Notes under the pieces: model-generated | Told to the model about the DNA's origin: nothing | Databases searched by the model: none | Seen by the model: the letters and a program-made list of their open reading frames with translations, nothing else | Made by a program: the position numbers and the translations under genes | Part shown: positions 1-6,796 of the stretch, piece by piece | How positions within the stretch are numbered: position 1 is the stretch's first letter | Layout: every line of letters starts with the position of its first letter | NCBI GenBank assembly: GCA_903853785.1 | Contig: CAINUM010000084.1 | Location: 1 to 17,224, forward strand | Reading direction: 5' to 3' | Length of the DNA: 17,224 nucleotides | From: Candidatus Magasanikiibacteriota bacterium | Lineage (GTDB): Bacteria > Patescibacteriota > Patescibacteriia > Magasanikbacterales > GWA2-37-8

Positions 1-91
1 ATTTTAATGCATAAAAATATGACCACATGATCAAAATCAAAGCAAAAAAAAGAAAAATAATATCTAATTGATACTTGCGTAAAAGTTTCAT
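1..91 (-). CDS. N-terminus of a membrane protein, cut by the window edge
   Basis: Reading leftwards from an ATG at 91-89, the frame stays open to the window edge (30 codons). It encodes a short basic start (MKLLRKYQLD) followed by a strongly hydrophobic stretch (IIFLFFALILIMW), which is a signal anchor or first transmembrane helix. The start lies 8 nt after the stop of the 31-residue gene upstream, so it is probably the next gene of the lepA operon. No Shine-Dalgarno is visible, as for most genes here. Too little is present to name a family. Confidence 0.5.
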   Translation of the reverse strand, partial: MKLLRKYQLDIIFLFFALILIMWSYFYALK

Positions 92-99
92 GTAATTTT

Positions 100-195
100 T
101 TACTGAAAAATTGGTAAGATAGTAAAAAAGACCATGGCAATAATGCCCACGACCGCAATTACAGACCAAAGTTGTTTTATTGTTTTGTGTCGCAT
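100..195 (-). CDS. 31-residue single-TM microprotein downstream of lepA
   Basis: ATG at 195-193 and TAA at 102-100 give 31 residues. A basic, polar start (MRHKTIKQLW) leads into one hydrophobic helix at about residues 11-29 (SVIAVVGIIAMVFFTILPIF), with essentially no soluble part. The start is 9 nt past the lepA stop and the stop is 8 nt before the next ATG, so it fits tightly in an operon. The basic N-terminus predicts a cytoplasmic N-terminus by the positive-inside rule. From general knowledge, such tiny one-helix proteins are frequent in Patescibacteria and are missed by gene callers with a length cutoff. Its role is unknown. It could be a chance frame, but the tight packing and clean amphipathic layout argue for a real gene. 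Confidence 0.55.
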   Translation of the reverse strand: MRHKTIKQLWSVIAVVGIIAMVFFTILPIFQ

Positions 196-204
196 ATATA
201 CAAA

Positions 205-2013
205 TTATCTTTTTAATACTGCCAAGTAAGCTTCAGAAGGGATATCAACTTTACTGTGTGCCATCATTCGTTTTTTACCTTTTTTCTGTTTTTCCAACAA
301 CTTCATTTTACGAGTGACATCACCACCATAAAGTTTGGCGATAACATCTTTGCGTAGTGCACCCAATCGTTCAGAGGCAATGATTTTTCCGCCGATAGCG
401 GCTTGAATTTTTAATTCGAATTGTTGGCGTGGTAATGAATCTTTTAATGATTCACAAATTTTGTTGCCAATATGATAAGCATCTTCACGCCATACTAAAG
501 TAGACAGAGCTTCAACTTGTTCTTCGGCCACCAAAATATCGATTTTTACTACATCAGTTTTTTCGTAATCAATCAGTTCGTAGTTCATAGAACCATAACC
601 TGATGTGACTGTTTTTAATTTGTCATAAAAATCAGTGATAAGGGCCGCCAGTGGAATTTGATAATGTAAAAGCGCTCGTTGGTCGGAACCGGTACTTAGG
701 TATTCAGTGTTGATATAGCGGCCACGACGTTCTGAAATTAAGGTCATTACATTTCCTACATAATCTTTTGGAGTAATGATATCCAAAGTCATCCATGGTT
801 CCATAATTGAAAGCACATGATTTGGTTCCGGCATCTCCTGAGGGCTGTGAATAGTTAATTTTGTGCCGTTAGTTTTTTCTATTTTATAAGCAACACTTGG
901 GACTGTAATTACTACATCCAAATTAAATTCACGTTTTAAACGTTCTTGAAAAATATCTAAATGCAACATTCCAAGAAATCCACAGCGGAAACCAAATCCC
1001 AAAGCTTGAGAATGTTCCGGTTCGTAAATCAAAGCAGAATCACTTAATTTTAGACGATCAATAGCATCACGTAATTGTTCGTAGCCATCTCCTTCATCTG
1101 GAAAAATTCCAGCATAAACCATCGGCTTCACTTCTTTGTAACCAGGGAGTGATTCTTTGGCGACACCGGTTTTTTCAGAATTTAATGTTGTGATCGTGTC
1201 ACCAACACGACAGTCACGAACTTCTTTGAGTCCAGTTACGATGTAGCCGATTTCACCATTTTTTAAAACTGGATTTGCTTCAAATTTTGGTGTGTAATAT
1301 CCCAACTCCAATACTTCAGCTGGTGTTTGAGTACCCATCAAATATATTCGATCTCCTTTTTTTAATTCTCCATCTGTAACTCGCACCGACGCAACCACAC
1401 CTTTAAATTCGTTGTAAGAGGAATCAAAAATTAAAGCGCGCGGTGAATGGCTGCTTTGGTCAATTGGTGGTGGAACTTTTTTTACAATTGCTTTTAAAAT
1501 ATCCTCAACTCCCTGACCGGTTTTTCCTGACGCTAATATAATTTCTTCAGGTTCACAGCCAAGTAAATGGATAATTTCAGCAGTTGTTTTTTCAATGTTA
1601 GCAGCAGGGGAATCCACCTTGTTAATAATTGGAATAATTTGTAAATTTTGTTCGATTGCTAAATAAAGATTTCCAATTGTTTGTGCTTGTACACCTTGTG
1701 TAGCATCTACTAGTAATACCGCACCTTCAACAGCGGCCAATGAACGAGATACCTCGTAGTTGAAATCTACATGCCCTGGTGTGTCGATTAGGTTCAAAAC
1801 ATAATCTTCGCCATCTAGCAAATATTTCATACGTACAGGTGTCAACTTAATGGTGATACCACGTTCACGTTCTAAATCCATAGAATCTAGAAGCTGGTTT
1901 TTCATATCACGTTTTGATACTGTGCCTGTGAATTCTAAAAAGCGATCGGCTAGAGTCGATTTGCCATGGTCGATATGGGCGATAATACAGAAATTTCGTA
2001 GACGATCATTCAT
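205..2013 (-). CDS. lepA: Elongation factor 4 (LepA) GTPase
   Basis: LepA/EF-4 is a ribosome-binding translational GTPase tied to back-translocation and 30S biogenesis. At 602 residues it has the family length. The G domain is complete: G1 AHIDHGKST (12-20), G2 threonine 54 in RERGIT, G3 DTPGH (77-81), G4 NKVD (131-134) and G5 SGKTG (162-166). EF-G-like domains II and III follow, then the LepA-specific C-terminal domain, ending in a basic, lysine-rich tail (about 575-602). The start ATG gives the canonical MNDRLRNFCIIAH opening. No Shine-Dalgarno precedes it. It lies 16 nt after murJ, so the two are almost certainly co-transcribed. No key residue is missing. Confidence 0.97.
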   Translation of the reverse strand: MNDRLRNFCIIAHIDHGKSTLADRFLEFTGTVSKRDMKNQLLDSMDLERERGITIKLTPVRMKYLLDGEDYVLNLIDTPGHVDFNYEVSRSLAAVEGAVLLVDATQGVQAQTIGNLYLAIEQNLQIIPIINKVDSPAANIEKTTAEIIHLLGCEPEEIILASGKTGQGVEDILKAIVKKVPPPIDQSSHSPRALIFDSSYNEFKGVVASVRVTDGELKKGDRIYLMGTQTPAEVLELGYYTPKFEANPVLKNGEIGYIVTGLKEVRDCRVGDTITTLNSEKTGVAKESLPGYKEVKPMVYAGIFPDEGDGYEQLRDAIDRLKLSDSALIYEPEHSQALGFGFRCGFLGMLHLDIFQERLKREFNLDVVITVPSVAYKIEKTNGTKLTIHSPQEMPEPNHVLSIMEPWMTLDIITPKDYVGNVMTLISERRGRYINTEYLSTGSDQRALLHYQIPLAALITDFYDKLKTVTSGYGSMNYELIDYEKTDVVKIDILVAEEQVEALSTLVWREDAYHIGNKICESLKDSLPRQQFELKIQAAIGGKIIASERLGALRKDVIAKLYGGDVTRKMKLLEKQKKGKKRMMAHSKVDIPSEAYLAVLKR

Positions 2014-2029
2014 AAAAGGTTATTTCAGC

Positions 2030-3646
2030 TTATTCTTTATTTTCAATAATTTCAGTGGCATTAATATTTCGTAGTTTTAGCCAACGTTTGGCGAAACTAT
2101 CCTTGAGTTGCATAAATTCCGGCACCCTTAATATATAGCATAAGAAAAAATAAACAACAATACCGACTACCCCAGCAATTGCACCTTGCCCAAAAATTCC
2201 CCAGAAAAATTGTTGGTCCAACAATTTAGCCAACGGATACTTTAAAGCCTGAATAACTATTCCCATCACCAAACTTGCAAGCGATATCTTATAGAGTAAA
2301 GAAAGTATTTCAGATTCATTCAAAGTTTTTGTCTCTGATCTCAAAAATATCCATAATAAAACAAGGTTAATAGTGACTCCAATTGAGCTGGCTAACGCTA
2401 ATCCGGCCGCTCCCAATGTTTTCATTAAAATAAGGGCAGCAATAATACTGAAGAGCTCAGAAATAATACCAATAACAAAAGGGGTCTTGGTGTTGGAAAG
2501 TGCAAAAAAAGCGCGAGATAATACCGGTATCAAAGCTTGCGCAATCAAACCTAGTGAAAAAAAGGCGAGAGCGTCAGCCGTGTTTACAGTGGCGTTCCAA
2601 TCGAATTGACCACTTCCCAAAACTACACGAACAATTTGGGCTCGTAATAATAAAATAAGAATCGCTGATGGGACAATTAAAAATAATATCTGACGAATAA
2701 CACTCGATAGATGATTTGCAAATTGTTGCATATCGTTTTCGGCAGCCGCAGAAGATAAGAGTGGAAAAATTGCTAAAGCGAAAGGAATGGCCAAAACACC
2801 AACTGGCACTGCTTGTAAATTGTTGGCGTAGTTGTAAACGGCAATACTGCCAACTGGTAAAAAAGAGGCAAGCATTGTAACTACAACTTGATTTAATTGA
2901 GTGATGGCCAATCCTAAAGTGCGAGGAATCATTAGTTTTTCAACAGTACTGGTATCTTTGTCTTTGGTATCAAAACTGAAACGATACCTCCAACCAATTT
3001 GATGAGCACCGAATATTTGAATGGTGCAATGTATAAAGGCTCCTAGTACCACTCCCCAAGCTAACCCATTTTCTCCTATAAGACGTACTAGTACAGTAGT
3101 GCCAAAGATGATACCAAAATTATAAAAAATTGGAGCAATCGCATATAAAACAAAACGACGCATTGATTGTAGTACCCCGCCCATTATCATGGAAACACCA
3201 AGAAAAATTGGAGACAAAAACATGATACGTGTAAAAGATGTAACGCGTATTAGACTTTCGCCATGAAAACCAGGTGCAATAATTTTATTTAAAAATGGGG
3301 CAAAGGCTATACCCAAAGAGCATAAAACAATCAACGATGATCCTAATATTGTTAAAAGATTGTTGGTTAAATGCCAGGCGCGTTTATTTTCATCTTTTTC
3401 ATTTAGAAGTTTGGTAAAAGTCGGAATAAAACCAGCGGTGAGAGCGCCCACTATCAATAAGCTGTAAATAAGATCTGGAATTTTAAAAGCTGCGTAGTAT
3501 GTATCCATTATCGGTCCAGCTCCATAGTAGTGAGCAAGTACTCGATCGCGTATTACACCGACGAATCTGGATAACAAAGTAGCGCCAGATAAAATAATGG
3601 CCGCACCGGTAATGCTTTTAGATTGAGAGTTTAAGATTTTTAACAT
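2030..3646 (-). CDS. murJ: Lipid II flippase MurJ (MviN family)
   Basis: MurJ is the MOP-superfamily inner-membrane transporter that flips undecaprenyl-linked peptidoglycan precursor (lipid II) to the outer face. The 538 residues carry about 14 hydrophobic segments and the signature LSRFVGVIRDRVLAHYYG near the N-terminus. R27, R33 and D48 have the same spacing as the essential R18, R24 and D39 of Escherichia coli MurJ, so the substrate-binding core appears intact. The C-terminus ends in a short charged cytoplasmic tail. The start ATG shares one base with the stop of the upstream gene (TAATG), which implies translational coupling. With an envelope-type gene before it and lepA after it, it sits mid-operon. 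It is somewhat longer than the usual 510-520 residues because of the tail. Confidence 0.95.
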   Translation of the reverse strand: MLKILNSQSKSITGAAIILSGATLLSRFVGVIRDRVLAHYYGAGPIMDTYYAAFKIPDLIYSLLIVGALTAGFIPTFTKLLNEKDENKRAWHLTNNLLTILGSSLIVLCSLGIAFAPFLNKIIAPGFHGESLIRVTSFTRIMFLSPIFLGVSMIMGGVLQSMRRFVLYAIAPIFYNFGIIFGTTVLVRLIGENGLAWGVVLGAFIHCTIQIFGAHQIGWRYRFSFDTKDKDTSTVEKLMIPRTLGLAITQLNQVVVTMLASFLPVGSIAVYNYANNLQAVPVGVLAIPFALAIFPLLSSAAAENDMQQFANHLSSVIRQILFLIVPSAILILLLRAQIVRVVLGSGQFDWNATVNTADALAFFSLGLIAQALIPVLSRAFFALSNTKTPFVIGIISELFSIIAALILMKTLGAAGLALASSIGVTINLVLLWIFLRSETKTLNESEILSLLYKISLASLVMGIVIQALKYPLAKLLDQQFFWGIFGQGAIAGVVGIVVYFFLCYILRVPEFMQLKDSFAKRWLKLRNINATEIIENKE

Positions 3647-4287
3647 TAATTTTTTGGTAAGTTGATCGTCAAAACCATATAGTCAGTACCAGATTTTTTA
3701 TCATCATTTATCTGGGCAAAAACTGAACCGTCAAAACCGTCGGCACGGCTGAAAGAAAATTGTTGAATTTTCTTTCCTTCAGATTCGACATCAATTATAA
3801 AATTTTTCTTTTTTAATTCTTTTTTATAATAAGCTATTACAAAACTAGGATCAGCATTTATATTTTTCCATTCTATTTGAATACTATCACGATAGTCGTT
3901 GCTAGGGGTTGAAACTGCTTTCCAAATATTTTTTAAATAATCACTATTTGTAGAATTGTCTGAATTGTAGAATACTGGTGAAAGTATTAATTTTGGTAAG
4001 ATTGTAGCTACTCCTAATCCTCGTTCTTTATAACGAGCAGATATAGTGATAATGTCTTCAATATTATCTTTATCGTAAACTGGTATGTCTGCAGGGAAGT
4101 TACTCGGAACACCTTTAACTGTCTGAGGTCCAGGACCGACATAAAAACGCATACCAACGACTGTGGCTGTAGTTAAAATAATTAAAAAAAGGCAGCTGGT
4201 AAAACAAGCTCCTTTTAATGATCTTTTTTTAGTTAATTCCTCCATTGGTGGTTCAACAATTTCAATATTATCTAGATTACGACGCAT
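3646..4287 (-). CDS. Membrane-anchored protein of unknown function, first gene of the murJ-lepA operon
   Basis: The 213 residues divide into an acidic cytoplasmic N-terminus (1-26), one transmembrane helix at about 27-47 and an outward-facing soluble domain. Just after the membrane is a PSNFPADIPVY segment (61-71). From memory, similar 'P-x-x-F-P-x-D-[IV]-P-x-Y' segments occur in bacterial lipoproteins and surface proteins. The C-terminal part (about 140-210) alternates beta-like stretches, with lysine-rich KKELKKKNF, and resembles a small alpha/beta domain. I do not recognise a named family. It is the promoter-proximal gene and overlaps murJ by one base, so a role at the envelope beside MurJ is a reasonable guess, not shown. 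The start at 4287 is the first ATG after the promoter. Confidence 0.8.
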   Translation of the reverse strand: MRRNLDNIEIVEPPMEELTKKRSLKGACFTSCLFLIILTTATVVGMRFYVGPGPQTVKGVPSNFPADIPVYDKDNIEDIITISARYKERGLGVATILPKLILSPVFYNSDNSTNSDYLKNIWKAVSTPSNDYRDSIQIEWKNINADPSFVIAYYKKELKKKNFIIDVESEGKKIQQFSFSRADGFDGSVFAQINDDKKSGTDYMVLTINLPKN

Positions 4288-4342
4288 AATTGCAGGTTTT
4301 TATATAGTTTGAAGACTGATTCTTGGATATATTCTTAAAAAT

Positions 4343-4371
4343 ATTTTATCATAAAAAAATAAGCTTGTATA
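4343..4371 (-). promoter_or_regulatory. Candidate promoter of the murJ-lepA operon
   Basis: Read on the minus strand, TATACA (4371-4366) and TAAAAT (4348-4343) are separated by 17 nt. The -10 is preceded by TGA (4351-4349), giving an extended -10 (TGATAAAAT). This predicts a leader of about 50 nt before the start at 4287. It overlaps the plus-strand promoter of the RNase gene. Confidence 0.4.
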
Positions 4372-4393
4372 TAGTTTTGTAATGAGGTAAAAT
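4365..4393 (+). promoter_or_regulatory. Candidate promoter of the beta-CASP RNase gene
   Basis: TTGTAT (4365-4370) and TAAAAT (4388-4393) are 17 nt apart, with transcription expected to begin near 4400, about 20 nt before the ATG at 4422. The -35 coincides with the -35 of the divergent promoter on the other strand, so RNA polymerase could not occupy both at once. Confidence 0.4.
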
Positions 4394-4421
4394 TGTATTA
4401 TTAATCTCAATTATAGTAATT

Positions 4422-5783
4422 ATGCAAATACATTTTTTTGGGGCGGCAGGAGAGGTGACTGGTTCTAATAGTATGGTGGAAACTGGTGACAAAAAAATAA
4501 TAGTAGATTGTGGAATGTTTCAGGGCAGTGATTTTAATGAAGGTAAAAATCATGACCCACTACCATATATGGCTGAGGGTGTTTCGGCTGTTTTAGTTAC
4601 ACATGCTCACTTGGATCATGTTGGACGTTTACCTATTTTGGCAAAAAATGGTTTTACAGGATCTTTTTATGCCAACCCTGCGACGATTGAATTGGCAGAG
4701 TTAGTTATGCGGGATGCTTTGACAGTAATGAGACATGACAATACCAAGTTTGGAATGCCGGTTTTGTATGAGGAACAAGATGTTGAACAGGTGATGCAGC
4801 AATTTAAGCCGGTGGAATATCATGAATGGGTAGATTTATTTGGAGATAAGAAAGTGATGGTATATTTTCGTGATGCCGGACATATTTTTGGGTCCGCTTT
4901 TATTGAACTTGTTGCCGAAGGAAAACACGTGGTATTTTCTGGGGATATTGGAAACGTAAATGTGCCAATTTTGCGACCAACTGAAAGTTTGCCTCCCGGG
5001 ATTGATCTTTTGGTCTGTGAATCAACCTATGGTGACCGTTTACACGAATCCGATCAAGAACGTCGAGAGATAATTGAAAATGAAGTAGTAGAAGCGGTTG
5101 GGCGTGGTGGCGTTATGATGATTCCATCATTTTCGTTGGAACGTACTCAAGAATTACTTTATGAGTTTAATGATTTAATTGATCGTACTCATCGGATCAA
5201 GCGAGTACCGATTTTCTTGGATAGTCCGTTGGCTATTAAGGCTACCCATGTTTATCGCAAATACGTTAAATATTATAATTTGGAAGCGTTAAGTTTATTA
5301 AAAGGCGGGGATGATATGTTTAATTTTGCTGGACTAGAAGAAACTTTGACAGTGGAGGACTCAAAGAGAATTAACGAAACCCACAATCCAAAAATAATTA
5401 TTGCTGGGGCTGGGATGATGAACGGTGGCCGTATTTTACACCATGCTATGCGATATTTGTCTGATCCTAAAAGCACTCTTTTGATAATTGGTTACCAAGC
5501 ACATGGATCATTAGGTAGACAAATTTTGGAAGGACACTCTCCAGTTCAGGTGATGAGAGAAAGAGTGGAAGTGAAATGTAAAGTAAAAGCAGTCGGGGCA
5601 TTTTCTGCACATGGAGATCAATATAAGATGTTGAGTTGGATTGGAAGTAGTGATATTCCACCAAAAAGTATTTATTTAAATCACGGTGAACCTGAGGCTG
5701 TTAGAGTTTTTGCAGAAAAGATCAAGCAAAATTTTAATATTGATGCCAAACCGGCTGAGAGAAATTTAACTATTGAAATATAA
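4422..5783 (+). CDS. Beta-CASP metallo-beta-lactamase-fold RNase (CPSF/YSH1-like)
   Basis: A zinc-dependent nuclease of the beta-CASP branch (COG1236-type), expected to cut or trim RNA in the cytoplasm. The metal motifs are complete: HAHLDH (61-66), H154 in DAGHIFGSA and D175 in FSGDIGN. The beta-CASP part supplies FSAHGDQ with H397 (motif B) and NHGEPE with H421 (motif C). The opening MQIHFFGAAGEVTGS is typical of the family. At 453 residues it matches the compact CPSF-like proteins, not the roughly 550-residue RNase J, and it lacks the RNase J C-terminal domain. It is transcribed alone from a divergent promoter and closed by a terminator. DNA-directed activity cannot be excluded from sequence, but RNA is the usual substrate. 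Confidence 0.93.
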   Translation: MQIHFFGAAGEVTGSNSMVETGDKKIIVDCGMFQGSDFNEGKNHDPLPYMAEGVSAVLVTHAHLDHVGRLPILAKNGFTGSFYANPATIELAELVMRDALTVMRHDNTKFGMPVLYEEQDVEQVMQQFKPVEYHEWVDLFGDKKVMVYFRDAGHIFGSAFIELVAEGKHVVFSGDIGNVNVPILRPTESLPPGIDLLVCESTYGDRLHESDQERREIIENEVVEAVGRGGVMMIPSFSLERTQELLYEFNDLIDRTHRIKRVPIFLDSPLAIKATHVYRKYVKYYNLEALSLLKGGDDMFNFAGLEETLTVEDSKRINETHNPKIIIAGAGMMNGGRILHHAMRYLSDPKSTLLIIGYQAHGSLGRQILEGHSPVQVMRERVEVKCKVKAVGAFSAHGDQYKMLSWIGSSDIPPKSIYLNHGEPEAVRVFAEKIKQNFNIDAKPAERNLTIEI

Positions 5784-5791
5784 TAGATAAT

Positions 5792-5822
5792 AAAAAATCG
5801 CGCTAATTAACGCGATTTTTTT
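5792..5822. terminator. Bidirectional intrinsic terminator between the RNase and MazG-like genes
   Basis: AAAAAATCGCG (5792-5802) and CGCGATTTTTT (5811-5821/2) pair as an 11-bp stem around an 8-nt loop. The A-run and T-run flanks make it functional on both strands. It lies 8 nt after the plus-strand stop and 9 nt before the minus-strand stop of the convergent gene. Confidence 0.85.
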
Positions 5823-5830
5823 GTATTTAT

Positions 5831-6133
5831 TTAATCTTTTGTTCGAACACTTACCCCGTTGATTTTGGAATATTCTCTTTTTTTATTTTTTTCAACTTTC
5901 TTTACAATCTCTTCTTCAAAATTAATTTTTAATATTGCGGCAATTCCTAATAAATATATTGCTACATCAGCCAACTCTTCGCCTAAGTCAGGTAGTTTTT
6001 TATGATAAGCACTGAACGCTTCTGCCAATTCACCATACGCTAGTCCAAATTCTAAATTGACATCTGTTGTGTTAAAACCTTTTGTCACCTTATTTTCGTA
6101 AATATCTTTCTGGAGTTTTTTTAAATCAATCAT
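5831..6133 (-). CDS. MazG-like nucleotide pyrophosphohydrolase
   Basis: A 100-residue all-alpha NTP-PPase of the MazG/MazG-like superfamily, which hydrolyses (d)NTPs to NMP and pyrophosphate to clean the nucleotide pool. The Mg-binding pattern is visible: E35-x-x-E38 in YGELAEAF and E53-x-x-D56 in GEELADVAIYL. The segment DVAIYLLGIAAILKIN is the family's usual third helix. It is a single-domain form, much shorter than the two-domain E. coli MazG of about 263 residues. It is monocistronic with its own promoter. The substrate is not deducible. Single-domain relatives also include dCTP- and dUTP-directed enzymes. Confidence 0.85.
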   Translation of the reverse strand: MIDLKKLQKDIYENKVTKGFNTTDVNLEFGLAYGELAEAFSAYHKKLPDLGEELADVAIYLLGIAAILKINFEEEIVKKVEKNKKREYSKINGVSVRTKD

Positions 6134-6167
6134 AGTGATCGTCTTTTATAAATTATTTAGTTATTTA

Positions 6168-6197
6168 ATTATACTATATATAAATATGTATCAACAA
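6168..6197 (-). promoter_or_regulatory. Candidate promoter of the MazG-like gene
   Basis: On the minus strand a consensus TATAAT lies at 6173-6168. Possible -35 elements are TTGTTG (6197-6192, 18-nt spacer) or TTGATA (6194-6189, 15-nt spacer). The start codon is at 6133, leaving a short AT-rich leader. Confidence 0.5.
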
Positions 6198-6214
6198 TCA
6201 AACTGGTAGAGTGG

Positions 6215-6231
6215 GTGGATAGTTATCCACA
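6215..6231. promoter_or_regulatory. Consensus DnaA box inside an inverted repeat upstream of mraZ
   Basis: TTATCCACA (6223-6231) equals the strong E. coli-type DnaA box. It is one arm of the dyad GTGGATA-GT-TATCCAC (6215-6230), so a second, imperfect box (GGTGGATAG) faces it. The site lies 68 nt upstream of the mraZ -35, in the 230-nt gap between divergent genes. It could be a DnaA-responsive site or another factor's operator. No box cluster or AT-rich unwinding element marks it as an origin. Confidence 0.45.
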
Positions 6232-6298
6232 TGCTCAAATATTATTATTTTTGCTGTATGTTAGCCAAAGTAAGAAGGGTTAACGGTGGAAAAAATTG

Positions 6299-6327
6299 TT
6301 GACCGATGTATTAAAGTGGTGTAAAAT
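6299..6327 (+). promoter_or_regulatory. mraZ operon promoter
   Basis: TTGACC (6299-6304) and TAAAAT (6322-6327) are separated by 17 nt, which places the transcription start near 6334 and the ATG about 30 nt downstream. The -10 and start site lie within the MraZ box array, as expected for an autorepressed promoter. Confidence 0.65.
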
Positions 6328-6352
6328 GGAAAGCAGTGGAGAAAAGTGGTGA
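6313..6352 (+). promoter_or_regulatory. MraZ operator: four tandem 10-nt boxes
   Basis: Four adjacent decamers, AAAGTGGTGT, AAAATGGAAA, GCAGTGGAGA and AAAGTGGTGA, run from 6313 to 6352, with TGG at 6317, 6327, 6337 and 6347 (exact 10-nt period). MraZ is known to bind direct repeats with TGGG or AAAGTG-type cores at this helical spacing upstream of its own gene. The array covers the -10 and the start site, consistent with autorepression of mraZ-rsmH-ftsL. Degenerate boxes (TGG at 6287, TGT at 6297 and 6307) continue the phase upstream. Confidence 0.8.
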
Positions 6353-6363
6353 ATTTTTAAAAT

Positions 6364-6795
6364 ATGTTCATCGGTGAATACGCTCACAATCTAGACGAAA
6401 AAGGGCGGTTAGCCATACCGGTCAAATTTCGTCGTGATTTATCCAAGGGAGCGGTGGTCACTCGCGGTCTTGATAACTGTTTATTTCTCTACACTAAAAC
6501 TGAATGGGAGAAGCTGGCCGAAAAATTGGCAACTTTGCCGATTAGTCAATCAAACAGTCGTGCATTTTCACGTCTGATGTTGGCTGGTGCGATGGAAGTT
6601 GAAATAGATAAGCAAGGGCGCGTTGTATTGCCAGAATATTTACGCGAGTTTGCTGGTTTGAAAAAAAGTATAGTTTTGGCTGGTCTTTATAACCGGGCTG
6701 AAATCTGGGATGAACAAAAGTGGAAAACCTACAAGAGTCAGACAGAAACCAATAGTAATGAAATCGCCGAGAAAATGGCGGAATTAGGAATTTGA
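6364..6795 (+). CDS. mraZ: Transcriptional regulator MraZ
   Basis: MraZ is the AbrB-like DNA-binding regulator at the head of the division and cell-wall cluster, acting as a ring-shaped oligomer. At 143 residues it has the normal length and shows both signature repeats: DEKGRLAIP (11-19) followed by KFRR, and DKQGRVVLP (82-90) followed by EYLR. The start MFIGEYAHNLD is canonical, and no Shine-Dalgarno precedes it. Its binding boxes lie directly upstream. It is followed after one base by rsmH, so the two are translationally linked. The C-terminal tail is rich in polar and acidic residues. Nothing is missing. Confidence 0.96.
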   Translation: MFIGEYAHNLDEKGRLAIPVKFRRDLSKGAVVTRGLDNCLFLYTKTEWEKLAEKLATLPISQSNSRAFSRLMLAGAMEVEIDKQGRVVLPEYLREFAGLKKSIVLAGLYNRAEIWDEQKWKTYKSQTETNSNEIAEKMAELGI

Positions 6796-6796
6796 T

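Noticed and set aside
6211..6240. Replication origin at the DnaA-box dyad
   Set aside because: Only one consensus box and one imperfect box are present, without a box cluster, a clear unwinding element or adjacent dnaA/dnaN.
6313..6352. Tandem decamers as a CRISPR array or microsatellite
   Set aside because: The unit is 10 nt with no spacers, and position and core match MraZ boxes directly upstream of mraZ.
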